DNA of 44,652 nucleotides. Source: Pelagophyceae sp. CCMP2097. Lineage: Eukaryota; Sar; Pelagophyceae. The notes beneath the pieces are model-generated. The model was not told the origin of the DNA. It ran no database searches and worked only from the letters and a program-made list of their open reading frames with translations. Numbering within the stretch: the stretch's first letter is position 1; every line of letters begins with the position of its first letter. The DNA is taken from NCBI GenBank assembly GCA_026770575.1, contig MU657180.1, forward strand, positions 148,118 to 192,769. The letters run 5' to 3'. Of the stretch, positions 20,506-30,868 are shown one piece after another. Position numbers and translations under genes: made by a program.

Positions 20506-21009
20506 ATGCAGTACCTGTGCGTCCCCTGCGCTGCATCATGGCTGAAGATGTCCAATCTCTACCCGCACTGCCGAGCCTTGGGGCACTACACCGACGCCGA
20601 ACAGACTTGCCGGCTGATGATTCACGTGAACCGCGGCAACGCCGACGCGTACTACCACCTCTACACGTGGTTACTCGTCGGCCAGCCGGACCTTCCGCAG
20701 GACCTTCGTCGCGCCGTCGTATGCCTTACGATCGCTGCGGCCAAAGGCCACACGAAGGCCAAGTTCGTCCTCGCGCGGACTTTGTTGCAGGGCGACGACG
20801 GCGTCCTCGCCGACGCCGCCGCCGCCGCCGACTGGTTCCAACGCACAGCAGACGACGGGTACGCGCTCGCTCTACACGATCTCGGCGTCTTGCACTACGA
20901 GGGCATCGGCGTGCCGCAGTCGGACAACCTCGCCGTGCGGTGCTGGATGGACGCCACTATTCTGTTGAACACCGAGGCCATGTTCCGCCTCGGCGTGCAC
21001 TACGACTAA
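20506..21009 (+). CDS. Sel1-like repeat protein, short or partial
   Basis: Open frame of 167 residues from ATG 20506 to TAA 21009, with an alternative ATG at 20548. Residues 65-165 form two to three Sel1-like (TPR-related) helical repeats: RRAVVCLTIAAAKGHTKAKF, ADWFQRTADDGYALALHDLG with VLHYEGIGVPQSDN, and a final AMFRLGVHYD. Such repeats act as scaffolds in protein complexes; the partner is unknown. The protein stops in the middle of a repeat, and the N-terminus (CVPCAASWL) has no recognised domain. It may therefore be a truncated copy of a larger gene or miss exons. Neighbours are transposons on both sides, which fits a decayed or duplicated locus. Confidence 0.6.
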   Translation: MQYLCVPCAASWLKMSNLYPHCRALGHYTDAEQTCRLMIHVNRGNADAYYHLYTWLLVGQPDLPQDLRRAVVCLTIAAAKGHTKAKFVLARTLLQGDDGVLADAAAAADWFQRTADDGYALALHDLGVLHYEGIGVPQSDNLAVRCWMDATILLNTEAMFRLGVHYD

Positions 21010-21298
21010 CTCTGCCGCCTTTGGCTTCCGGATGACAAAGACCACGCGAAGATGCACTTCAAGCAAGGCCGACGTTGTATCTTAACTGGAAGCTTTCCAA
21101 AGCGGTCAATCGGGACCGAAGGTTCCTCATGCATAAATAAACGTAGCAGTGTCTCGCCCGCGTCGTTCGTTGGACCCTTAGCCCGTCGCGCAGCCTTCCC
21201 TTTTTGCGCAGCAACGCTCCAAGAGGGGGCCGCAACCCTTTCTTTGAACACTTTTTTCTCTGTTCCAGGAGAGGATCTTTTAAGTGAAATGTAATGTA

Positions 21299-21653
21299 CA
21301 GGGTGAATGCGTCAATAAGATAGTGGATTTATCTTAAGGCAAAGGCGGTCTCTGACGCCAGTCGCTTATTTTTTAAGAAGGCGAAAGGCGCTGGCGGGCC
21401 GACGTTATCTTAAAAAAAGGCGCTTTTTCCGCCGAGGCGCGTGGTGGTTGCGTCGACCCTGGGCCGGGTGGCAGAGGCGGCAAACTTTATTGCCATATTT
21501 GTCGCCCAAGGGCGGCTGAAGACGGTCCTCAAGGCCGATTATCTTATATTTTAAGAAGGCAAAGGCGACCGGCACCGTCGATTCGCTTACGCTTTAAGAT
21601 CCCAAAGGCAACGGGTTGCCTTTGGCTACTATCTTATTGACGCATTCACCCTG
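21299..21653. mobile_element. MITE, 355 bp, with perfect 26-27 bp terminal inverted repeats
   Basis: The left end starts CAGGGTGAATGCGTCAATAA and the right end is its exact complement. Pairing continues through AGATAG, and TA flanks both ends (21297-21298, 21654-21655). Inside, TATCTTAA/TTAAGATA-like words and GGCAAAGGCG recur in both orientations, which makes extended subterminal palindromes. There is no open frame of note. The perfect ends suggest recent mobility by a transposase encoded elsewhere. Confidence 0.85.
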
Positions 21654-21660
21654 TAATTAA

Positions 21661-21745
21661 AATCACAGGATGTCCAGTCCCGGAGTTGTTTTAGTAATGT
21701 AGTAATGTAATGTAATAAAAATCACAGGATGTCCAGTCCCGGAGT
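21661..21745 (+). repeat. 26-bp direct repeat
   Basis: A 26-base sequence starting AATCACAGGATGTCCAGTCC occurs at 21661-21686 and again at 21720-21745. The spacer of about 33 bases consists of TAATGTAG/TAATGTAATG repeats. The word TAATGTA also sits at the left edge of the adjacent MITE, so the spacer could be a partial duplication of the insertion site. Confidence 0.8.
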
Positions 21746-22480
21746 AGCAACGAACCCCCAGCTCCGCCTCTGGGCTCCGCCTCTGGGCTCAAACAGCAGT
21801 TGTGAATATAGGGACTGATTTAAATCTTCTGAATTCCCACTCAGAACAAATTTTACTTTCGGGAGGAGACAGGGAGCTCGAGAGACGCTCGAGAGACGCC
21901 CGAGAGACGCAGAGCGCGCCCGTCTATAGGATCATGCTCGTCGTCTCTACGCCACGCCTAGGTGCGCTTACTCGGAGCGCGGCGTCCTTTGCCCTTGGAA
22001 ACCGTTCGGTCTCTGTGGCTCCTTATCTGACTCTGCTCGTCCACGCCCTGCTCGTCCACGACACGCGTCGCGTAAGCTGCCCCCTGTCCCTTTACTAGTA
22101 CAATTGTACGCGCAGAAATTTCACATCCCTAGAGGGGATTAGGGCGCTGGGGCCGCGCGGGGGCGCTGCAGGCGACTTTTGAGGGTATAGGGGGGCGCCC
22201 CAGGGCTACCCTAGGCCCAGACCAAAAGGGCTCGGGCGGGAAGCGCGCCGGCGCCGCGGTACGCCCCGACCTTGGGTCGAAAAACAACTTTTGGAGAAGA
22301 TGTGTTGTTCAGGCCAAAAGGGTTACTTTGACGGACTCGGAGGTCTTGGAGGTGGGAAGGATATTCACGTATCGACGCTTGTCGTGGACGAGCGGAGCAG
22401 GGGGGGGCAGAGCAAGGCGTCGACGAGCAGTGATAAGGAGTCCTCCTTATGTTTCCGTAGAAAAGAGACGCCGAGTATAC
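21746..22480. other. Intergenic, no gene seen
   Basis: This stretch holds small direct repeats (GCTCCGCCTCTGGGCTC at 21767-21790; CTCGAGAGACGC three times at 21878-21908) and the palindrome GTACAATTGTAC at 22098-22109. A 98-residue open frame at 21802-22098 lacks an ATG at its start and has no family resemblance. Confidence 0.35.
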
Positions 22481-22550
22481 CTGGCGGAGGGAGCGTGTCC
22501 GACGAGGGCGCGGTCCTGGCGGAGGGAGCGTGTCCGACGAGGGCGCGGTC
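22481..22550 (+). repeat. 35-bp tandem duplication
   Basis: Two adjacent copies of a 35-base unit beginning CTGGCGGAGGGAGCGTGTCC start at 22481 and 22516. The core GACGAGGGCGCGGTCC is identical in both. It lies at the 3' side of a small minus-strand open frame. Confidence 0.8.
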
Positions 22551-22838
22551 CTACGGTATAGGGGTACCAAGCTCGGTCGATGCCTGTTGGAATTGAGCGC
22601 TGAAAGGCTCCAGCGACGTGCCTTGGTCTCGCAGGGGCGGCCCATACGTTTCCTGCGTTGCGGCGGCGCCCTGGGCGGGAAGTAGTTTGGCATGGGAGGG
22701 CACTTTGGGAGGTTGTGCTCGGGCCCTCACGGGACCCGCCACGCGCCGGTAGCCGGTGGGAACCGCTCGTAGATGCCCCACGACCATTTCGACCACCTCT
22801 CGTGCGCCGCGCGGGCATGTGCTTAGGTGCTTGCCCAT
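22551..22838 (-). CDS. Hypothetical small protein, doubtful
   Basis: Open frame of 95 residues with an ATG at 22838 (MGKHLSTCPRGAREVV...). The composition is mixed rather than Arg/Ala-only, unlike most shadow frames here, and the C-terminal half is Gln/Pro/Thr-rich. No domain, signal peptide or membrane segment is recognised. It sits in a repeat-bearing intergenic region and could be a chance frame or an exon of an unrecognised gene. Confidence 0.2.
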   Translation of the reverse strand: MGKHLSTCPRGAREVVEMVVGHLRAVPTGYRRVAGPVRARAQPPKVPSHAKLLPAQGAAATQETYGPPLRDQGTSLEPFSAQFQQASTELGTPIP

Positions 22839-23429
22839 TTCGGCATGAAACGCACCCCTAAACCGTGCCGGGACTAGTGACGGTGCCCAAACGGCACCGA
22901 GGACGCCCCCGCCGCGAAACTTTTTGGCTCGGACAGCTAAACGGACCCCGCCGCGTCGGGTCGCACCCTCAAACCCCGCCCGCCACCAGCGCGTCAGCGC
23001 GCACTCGGCTTGCCCAAATTGGAATCGCCTCGAGGGATGTGAAATTCCCGCGCGTCACTGGTAGCTCTATCTCCACCGCGCGGCCCCGTCAATGGATTCG
23101 GTCCAGACTTCCACGGTACACCGGGGGCGGCGGGGGCGCCTCGCCACCGGAGTTGTGCGCGGCAGAAACGCTGCGGAGGACCGGGAGACCAGCGCCTCCC
23201 GTGAGGGCACCATTCATCAGCGAAGGACCACCCAGCGCGGGTCGTTGCATGGGACAGCCACACGGCGCGTGTAAAAGTACTTTCCGTCGGTGGTCGCCGT
23301 CGGGAGACGACGCAAGAGATTTTTTAATGTGCAACTTGAGCGTCGGTATGTGCAAGGGCGCGCCAGTCCGCATATGGCGGGACCCGAGGCGCCTTGGGTG
23401 GGGCCGGTTCGTTGAAAAGCGTTAAGAGG
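22839..23429. other. Intergenic, downstream of the thioredoxin/KY gene
   Basis: GC-rich, with open frames on both strands that contain no recognisable domain. The stretch follows the stop codon of the minus-strand gene ending at 23430, so its first bases should be 3' UTR. I see no RNA gene. Confidence 0.35.
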
Positions 23430-26400
23430 CTACGTGATTCTCCAGCTGACGAGGGCGGAGAAGGTGCCCGCGGGTTCGTGCTCAAAGGTGGACCAGAGGG
23501 TGAGCTTTGCACCGCGGTCGTGTGCGTACAGTAGCAGGTCGCAGCAAAAGTTGCCGCTCTTCGTCCGATCCAAATCGGCGCGCCAGTCCACGTGGGCTTT
23601 GCCTGATTTCTGCACGCCCACTCGAACCCTGGCGAGAGGGCGGCCGTGAGGCAGTTGGCAAAGGCAAAAAGCAGGCGTCGACCCCGCTTCGAGCTCGCCG
23701 CGCAAGGGCGACACCAAAACACAAGCCGCCGTCCCCCATACGGCATACGTCGACGGGGCGCCGCCGGCGGAGACGCCGGCCTCGGATACGAGAACGTCGA
23801 AAGCCACTGCGACGTCGAAGGAAGCCGCCCCATTGCCGCTTCGCGCCGACAGGGAAAGGCGGTACGCGCCGGGCCACGGGAAGTGCGAGACGAGGCGGAG
23901 CTCGCCGGCGTCGTCTTTGGTGCGTTGGGTGAACGAGTGCTTGGCCAGGTTGAGCTTCCTCGCAGGTCCATCTTCGTCGTCGGCGACCTTTTTCAGCGAC
24001 GCGACGCAACTGGTCGAGCAGGGGCAGCGCAGCGAGATGACCAACGGGCGCGTCTCGTCGTGGGAGATCAAGCAGACGTCGTGGTGCTTTGGGAGCGCCA
24101 GCCCGTTTGAATAAAAGGCCGGGGCGTGGACGCGCGCGCGTTTGGACCACGCCGTCCGTGACGAATCGCCGCAGAGCCGGAGCCACTCCTCGGCGCCGTC
24201 GCCCTCTGGGAAATGCTGCGCTAAAAAGTGCTCCGGCGCGGGGCACCACCAAAAGGGTTCGAATCGACGACGCCAGGTAGGCCTGCAATCGTTGCCGTCG
24301 GAAACGTCGAGGCCGGCCGCCCAGCACACGTCGACGAAATGCCACGCCGGCGGCCGCGCATCCTGGGCGTCGCCCGCGGCGGTGTCGTCGCCCGCGGCGG
24401 TGTCGTCGCCCGCGGCGGTGTCGTCGACCGCGGCGGTGTCGTCGACCGCGGCGGTGTCGCCGGTCGTGCCGCCCACGGCGCCATCGCCGACAGCACCGCC
24501 CGTGACGCCTGCGTCCACCGCGGCGGTGTCTGCAGAAAGATCGATCGCGTTCCAAAACTGGTTCACGTCGACCTTCCAAACTGCATTTGATGGCCGCGTC
24601 GTGCCGCGGATCACAGCGCAGCGGACGCCCGCGAGCTCGAGCATCTTCGCAAACAGCGTCGCGAACCCGCGCGAGTCGCCCGTCCGCTTCGCAAACGTCG
24701 CCTCGGCCGTCTCATCCACGCCGGCTTGGAAAGCGACGTGCAGCGAAACCCACCTGAAGCACGCTCGTGCGCGCTCGACCTTGGCCTCGAGTGCGTAGGG
24801 CTCGACGAGGAGCTGGACGACGCCTCGGAGCGTTGTGGTCGCGCCCGCCGACGGGAGCTCCAGCACTTTTGAGTCCACCAGGCGCAGCGCCGCCGGCACC
24901 GCCGAGAGCGCGGCCTGCGGGGCACGTCAGCGCATACGGGGAGCGCGGGGAAAACGCCAGCATACGGGGAGCCGCGACGCCAAAGGTGCAGTTTACTCAC
25001 GGCGTTCCGTCGAGCACTCGCGCGCGCGACGAGGCCCCGGACGTGGGCCTGCAAGATCTTCACCAGCGAAGAGACCCACCACTGCGCGGCTTGGGGCACC
25101 TCCACGAGCCTCGCCACCTCTGCCGCCGTCGCCAACTCCTCGAGCGAGGGCCGTCTCGGCGCGGCGCGGTCGGGGGCCTTGCCTTTGTCCTTTGGCTCGA
25201 CAGCGAAGCGGTGCGCGTCCTTGTCGAATCGCGCGTCGTCTAATAATGGGGCGTCGTGGGGCACGGCGATGCCGTCGAGCGCGTTGGAGGCGAGCTCCGC
25301 CGCAAAGTCGAATAAATGTCTCGCTTCCCGCTTGCCCACGTACTCAGTCATTTTCCCTCGGCGCAACCCCAGAATCGTCGGGAACCCGTTCACCTGGAAC
25401 CGCCGCCCGAGGCGGTGGCTTTCCGGGACATCGACGCGGCCAACTTTGACTCGTAAAGAAGCGAGTCTTGGAGCCAAATCGTACAAGACGGGTCCGAGAG
25501 CTTTCGAGTACGTACACCACGACGCGGTAAAGCAGACGAGCCAGGGCGATGCGGTGGAAGACGAGGCGCGGGTGGAAGCTTCGAAATCAGAGTCATCGAG
25601 CTCCAAAACGGTCGCGGCGTTGTGCGACGCCGCAAGTGTCTTGTCCCACTGAGCATCGAAATCCCAAAAATCGTCGCGCGGCACAATCGTCGCACCCGGA
25701 AACGCCGTGGATCCGCAGCGCCGCAAATGAGCGGGCTGCGGCGACACGCTCGTCGGTCGGCTCGTCGGTCGGTCCTTTTGCCGCGGCGACTTTCCCTTGT
25801 GCCTTGCAAGCGCCGATTTTTTGGAAGTGCCCGCCGCGGACCGGTTGGAAGTGCCCGCCGCGGACCGGGAGACGGCTCGCTGCGGCGTTGGCGGTGCGGC
25901 GGCCGGCCGTAGCGACGTGTCGAAATCGAATTCGCCCGATGTATCCAGCCTTGGTGAAGACGTCGACGTCCGCAATTCATCTTTCCACCAAGTCCGCCCA
26001 TCCCGCGACGGCGGTCGGTCCCAGGACTGCGGCGCCGCGAAGCGGGCGTCGCGGCTCGGCGGCGTGCGAAGGCGGCCGGGGCCGCCCACACGTTTGGAGT
26101 AAGGTGCGTGCAAAGGCGACCGCTCCGCGTCGGACCGGCGGCGGGCAGCGGGCGACGGCGGCCTGTCCGCGTCGGACCGGGACGGCGGCCGCGCGGCGTC
26201 GGACCGCCTGCGGCCAGCGGGCGACGGCTGCCTCGAAACGTCGGACCGGCGCCTTTGAGAGTACGGTCGGGCGTCGCGCGGCGCGGCGTCGGATTGCCGC
26301 TGCTCGATGGCGTCGATGCGGGCCTCGTGCAGCTCCAAAGCGCCGACGGCGGCGTCTCTTGATGCTCGGAGCAACGCCAAAGCGACTTTGCGCGGCGAAG

Positions 26401-26629
26401 GCACCAGCTTGCGCGGCGAAGGCACCAGCTTGCGTGGCAAAGGCACCAGCGGCGGCGCGTCTGCGGCGGCGCGGACCTTTGGCGCGTATCTCAACGTGTT
26501 CTCCGAGGCCCAACCGGGCATCGGCGCGACGACGCGCCGCCGCCGCACGCCGCCGCCGCCCTTTAGAGACGGCACGACCGCCACGTCGGCCGTAATAACC
26601 TTTGTCCCTTGCGGCAGCGAACCCACCAT
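23430..26629 (-). CDS. Thioredoxin-fold plus KY-type transglutaminase-like protein, both active sites altered
   Basis: About 1,037 residues in two exons, 26629-25001 and 24914-23430; the 86-base intron begins GTGAGT, ends CCCGCAG and joins in phase 0. The order is: SH3-like start (MVGSLPQGTKV, APMPGWAS); Ser/Arg-rich low-complexity repeats (RRRSDAARPPSR) to about residue 330; a thioredoxin fold with WLVCFTASWCTYSK and NGFPTILGL; an IQ-like motif (ILQAHVRGLVAR); then a KY/transglutaminase-like domain (VPAALRLVDSKV, ACFRWVSLHVAF, GFATLFAKMLELAG, FWNAIDL, WHFVDVCW) with a long C-terminal region. The thioredoxin motif is CxxS. In the KY domain the usual Cys before GY is Ser and the usual His before WNA is Phe, while the Asp is kept, so catalysis is unlikely. 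A (DTAAG/VD) repeat interrupts the domain. Coding may extend upstream through 26700 to an ATG at 26827. Confidence 0.75.
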
Positions 26630-27360
26630 CTCAGAGTCCAGCGCCGGCCTATAAACGCCATCGCGACGGGGTGGCGCATCGAAACGCGTCTCTGCAACGT
26701 CGGGAGATTTTCAAACGGCTGCTGCGCAAGGCGGATCGCCGGCCAGGTAGGACTTTAGAACGCACCCGGCTCGGAGGAGCGCGCCGTGCTTGGCGTTGAC
26801 TCGGCAGGCTTGCAGCGGGATCGCCATCCTTGAAGGGGCACCTTGAAGGGGCACCTCGATCAAGCTCGAGGTCACGGTCACAGTGCCTTAGTTGTCTCCA
26901 AAAGATGTCCGCCGCAATACAACGACCGCATGAAAGAAATTTTCAAAAATGCCGTTGAGCTCTCAACGCTCCTAGTCTTGGGCGACCTTTGAAGCCATGA
27001 AGTTCTTCGGCCTCGGGTGCCTCATCGCGGGCGCGTCGGTGCGACCGCGGCGCCACACAGGGCATCGGCGATTGGGGGATGCAGCGGCGGGCACAGCGGT
27101 GAAGAAGAGAACCGGGGGCTCGAAAAGGCCTTTGAAAAGTGTAGTTGAAGCAGGCAACGCGCGGCAGTAGGGCGCCTGACCGCCGTCCCCACCGCAGGCG
27201 CTCGTCGCGCCGCAGCACCGCACCAACGCTCTCGTCACGAGCCGCGCGCCCCGCGCCGGTACGTCTGGAAAGAAGGCAGTTTGGACGGAGAGGCGCCCCG
27301 CTTCTGACTCACAGAGGCTCCTTCGGGCGGGCCTCGCGGCGGCATGCCCCTCGCGGTGGC
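26630..27360. other. Region between divergent thioredoxin/KY and bS21 genes
   Basis: A possible 5' exon of the minus-strand gene lies near 26827-26765 (MAIPLQACRVNAKHGALLRA), followed by in-frame sequence at 26629-26700 (DGVYRPALDSEMVG) after a possible acceptor TTGCAG. This would complete an SH3-like repeat, but I could not fix the junction. Farther right, 26880-27000 is AT-richer, and 27000-27360 has open frames of no recognised type that may contain the bS21 promoter. A 15-base direct repeat, TTGAAGGGGCACCTT, is at 26830-26856. Confidence 0.4.
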
Positions 27361-27708
27361 ATGCTCCTCGCGATGGCCTCGTCCGTCGCATTTCCGTCGA
27401 CGGCCGTGGGACGGACGCATCGGTGGTCGTGGTCTCCGGTTGACGCTGTTTGTCTCGACAAGCATCAAATAGGCGCGCGCGCGCTGGACATGTCCATCAC
27501 CATCGACGTGCGCCCGTCCGAGGCCGTCGACTCGGTCATCATGCGCCTCCGCCGCGAGGTGAACAAGTCTGGCCACTTGCGCCTGCTGCGCACGAAGCGC
27601 TATTTCGAAGACGCGCGTGAGAAGAAGAAGCGCAAGTTCGCCGAGTCGCGCCGCGCGATCAAGTTCCAGCGCCAGCGCAAGAAGCGCAACGTCATGCAGG
27701 GCCCTTAA
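27361..27708 (+). CDS. Organellar-type ribosomal protein bS21
   Basis: The core at 27490-27708 encodes a 72-residue small-subunit protein of the bacterial S21 family. It starts MSITIDVRPSEAVDSVIMRL, continues with the basic REVNKSGHLRLLRTKRYFE, and ends in a Lys/Arg-rich helix (REKKKRKFAESRRAIKFQR). Bacterial S21 is about 70 residues and sits near the Shine-Dalgarno binding cleft of the 30S subunit. Here the frame is open upstream to an ATG at 27361 (MLLAMASSVAFPSTAV), a Ser/Ala-rich start that could be a mitochondrial or plastid targeting peptide. Alternatively AAATAG at about 27471 is a splice acceptor and the presequence comes from another exon. Nuclear coding for an organelle ribosome is inferred. 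Confidence 0.85.
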   Translation: MLLAMASSVAFPSTAVGRTHRWSWSPVDAVCLDKHQIGARALDMSITIDVRPSEAVDSVIMRLRREVNKSGHLRLLRTKRYFEDAREKKKRKFAESRRAIKFQRQRKKRNVMQGP

Positions 27709-27911
27709 GCGACGCAAGGCTCCGCCGTCCTCCACCCCGCTTCGGCCGCCCCAAGACAGCTGTTTGCGGCTCAAGTCTATTCCATGTAACTGAGCTGATA
27801 AATCCACGCCCCTGCCAACCCGCGCAACGCCCCTGCCAACCCACCTCCGCCCTCTGACTGACGGTTGGACGTGGGAGTCTCAAACGATGGGCGCTTAGAA
27901 AACTGGTGCGG

Positions 27912-30712
27912 TCAGGAGCCGTAGCTGGGCCGCGCGGTGATGAACGGGTCGCGGAGCAGCTCTTGCGCGTTGGCGCGGCCCTTTGGGTCGATGACGAGGC
28001 AGCGCGAAATGAGCGCCGCCGCGGACGAAGAGAGCGTGTCCGGCGTTGGCCTGCGGTTCTCGGTTCGTGGCGAGGGATCGAGGAAGCGTGTTTTCGATTC
28101 GGGGACAAGGGAGGAGAAGGGTCGGACGCACGGCGGCTCGGTGGACGTTGCGATTTGAAAAAGCGCGGTCAAGTTGTTTGAGAAGGCGGGCCAGGGGTGG
28201 TGGGCCGTGGCCATCTCGATCACCGTCGCTCCCACGGACCAGACGTCTGCCGACCTCCCATGGCCCGACTGCTTGATCACCTCGGGCGCCATCCAGGGCA
28301 CGGAGCCCTGGATGGCCTGCAAAGATTGTTCCAGAGTCCCCGTGCGCATGCCTGCCAACTGCTTTGAGCAGCCGAAATCGGCCAACTTTGCCACACCGCT
28401 CTCCGAGACCAAGACGTTTGCGCCCTTGATGTCGCGGTGGATGATCTTGCGCTCGTGGAGGTAGGCCACGCCGTTTAAGATTTGAGCGAGGTAGATGCGG
28501 ATGAGCTCTTCGGCGAAGACGCCAAACTGCGCCAGCATCGACGCAATCGACCCGCCGGGCACGTACTCCATGAAGAGATACATCAGACCCTCGCTCTGCC
28601 GCATCTCCGTGCCGAGGTAGCGGACCACGTGCGCGTGTTCCATGGCCTTTAACAAGCGGATTTCAGTCGCCAAGTCGGCCACTTCAGAAGCGGGCGCGTC
28701 GGGGCTCAAAGCGATCTGTTTGCAGGCGAAGAGCTCGCCCGTGCGCGTGTTCAGAGCCAAGTAGACGACCCCGAACGAGCCTTCGCCGAGTCGTTCGCCG
28801 CACTTCCACTGCGTCGGCTGCGGAGTCGCCGCCGTGCCCGGCGCCCTCGGCGGCGAAACCGGCTCCGCCTCGCGCCACGCCGCCTCGACGTCCTTGCGCT
28901 CGCGCCGCTCCGTCCGATTCTGCCTCGCTAAAGCCACCGCCGGGTGGACGGGCGAAGACAGACTCGGCTGCGGCCGCGCGCGAGGCGTCGAAGCCGGCTG
29001 CGCCGTCTCGGCTGTTTTTGCCGAGACGGCGGAGCGCTTCGCGGGCGCCGCGCCTCGCCGCCTTAGAGTCTTCTCGGCGTCGTCGCTCGGGACGTGCCTC
29101 GAGTCGTCGCTTGAAGCCATGGAGTGGGTTTGATTGAGCGGCCGGCCCGAGGCGGCGGCGGTGGCGCGGTGGGCGAAAGAGCGCGCGACGGCGCCGACGT
29201 GCATGGCGATGGCCGGGACGACTCTCCGCGCTCTTCTCTCCGACGAGACGACGGAGTCTGCGACGACGGCGGCGGCCGAATTGAACGTGTTTGGCGCCTC
29301 GCGGCCGCGTAAAACCCGCGGCTGTTCAACGGGCGTCGCCACTCGAATGTCTTCCAAAGGCTGGTGCGTCGCCAGAGTGGAAGTGCTCGAGGCCCTGGAG
29401 AGCCCGGCGTCGTCGGACTCGACCTCAGAGCCTTGAAGCGTGTCCACGTCCACGTCGCCAATTTCGTCCAGCACGGAAGCTTCGTCGCCCGGCGACGCGG
29501 CGAGGTAAAGGCGAGGCGGCCGGTCCTTGCCCGGCGTTGAAGGGCCGTCGGCCTCGCGTTTTGGTGAAACCTGCTTGGGCTCTCGAGTTTTACGGCCCCA
29601 AAGAGCAAACTGATAAATGACGGCGCCGTCGGGTTGCGCGGCGGGCTTTTGGTGGAGCGCAGAGTGCCGCCGGCCCCGCGCCTCGGCCACGCGCTGGTGC
29701 AGAATTGCGTCGTTGGCGCGCGCGCGAGCCTCGTCGCGCACGACGACCATGCCGCCAGCCGCGCTGGCCCGCCGCTGAGCGGGCGCCTCGTCGAAGACGA
29801 AACGAGGGACTTCCACAAAGCGCTGGCTCGCCACGCGCTGCGGCGCCGGCCTCGCAGCCGCGTCGTGCGCGCGGTGAGCGTCGTGCGAGCGGTGAGCGTC
29901 GTCGTCCCCGTCGTCGTTAAGAATCTCATCGGCCTCGTTCGCCCGCTGCCGAGCGCGCTCCTGCGGCCGCTGCTCCTGCCTTTCGTGCCGCGCCGGCGGC
30001 CGGCCGGTGCGGACCGCGTCGCCCTTGGAGTCCTTGGCTTCACCATCGCCAGTTGCCCGCCGGCGCATGCGCGCGACGACGCCGCCGCCGCAATCGGCGT
30101 CGTCCGGCGGCGCGTCGGCCGCGTCGGCGGCCGTTGCGTCGGCCGGCTGCTGCGCGCGGCGGGCCTCGTAAGTCTGCGGCCTTCGCGCTTGCTTGGCCGG
30201 GCAGGCGTGGGCCGGCCGCCTTAAAGGCTCGTGCGACTTTGCGCGCTGGAGCGACCGGTCGTCCTCAAAGTGCGCCGCCGCCGAGTGCTTCGACGTCGAC
30301 GCGCGCTGGGACGACGACTGGTCCGCCGCCGTGTCGACGACGACGACGACGACGACGCCGCGGCGCGGCGTCGTGAACTTGTCGACGTGCGCTTTCGCCG
30401 GCGCGGGCGGCGCGTGCTGCGGCGACGGCGCCTTTTTCACCGCCTTGTGCGGGTGCTGCCGCGCCCGGACCGCGCGGCGGCCTGCGCAGCGGAGCGTCGA
30501 GGGGCCACAAAACATGCCCCGCGCGCCGGCGCACCTCCGACGACGGCCTTATGGCCCGGCGGCGTCTGGGGCGACACCGTCGTGTTCTGGTGCGTTTCCA
30601 CGTCCAAAGTCAGCATCGGCGCGCCGACATCACGCGCCGAGGCGTAGCGCTCCGATGCGGGAGGCGAGTAGCCCCGGAGGCCCGGCACGGGCGGCCGCGC
30701 GCTCGCGTGCAT
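27912..30712 (-). CDS. STE11/MAP3K-like serine/threonine protein kinase
   Basis: About 888 residues in three exons, 30712-30535, 30481-28132 and 28050-27912. The 53-base intron starts GTGCGCC and the 81-base intron starts GTGCGTC; both end CGCAG and keep phase. The N-terminal 590 residues are low complexity (Arg/Ala/Asp/Ser), with a run of Val from a GTC repeat. The C-terminal kinase domain shows GEGSFGVVY, the catalytic Lys in ELFACKQIAL, HRDIKGANVL, DFGCSKQL, GSVPWMAPEVI and DVWSVGATVIEMATAHHPW. All catalytic elements are present, so it should be active. Architecture and motifs resemble MEKK/STE11 kinases that phosphorylate MAP2Ks. Reading through the 81-base intron also keeps the frame, inserting 27 residues in the C-lobe that other kinases lack, so I prefer splicing. 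Substrates are unknown. Confidence 0.87.
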
Positions 30713-30868
30713 CCCGACAACAGCGCCGTGATAACCCCGCGCCCGACTCTTCGCCGGCCACGCCGACCTGGATGAGGCTCCTGCTGCGCTGTGAAGTACA
30801 ATATCGTTGGGGAAAACAAGTTGGCCCGGAAGAATTGTTTTAACAACTTTTTTTTCTTTTTTTTTGTA

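Noticed and set aside
21802..22098. 98-residue open frame
   Set aside because: No ATG start, no homology, and it lies over small direct repeats.
22865..23425. Possible rRNA or protein gene
   Set aside because: Phrases such as GAGGGATGTGAAATTC looked rRNA-like, but no conserved rRNA block could be followed and the open frame has no domain.
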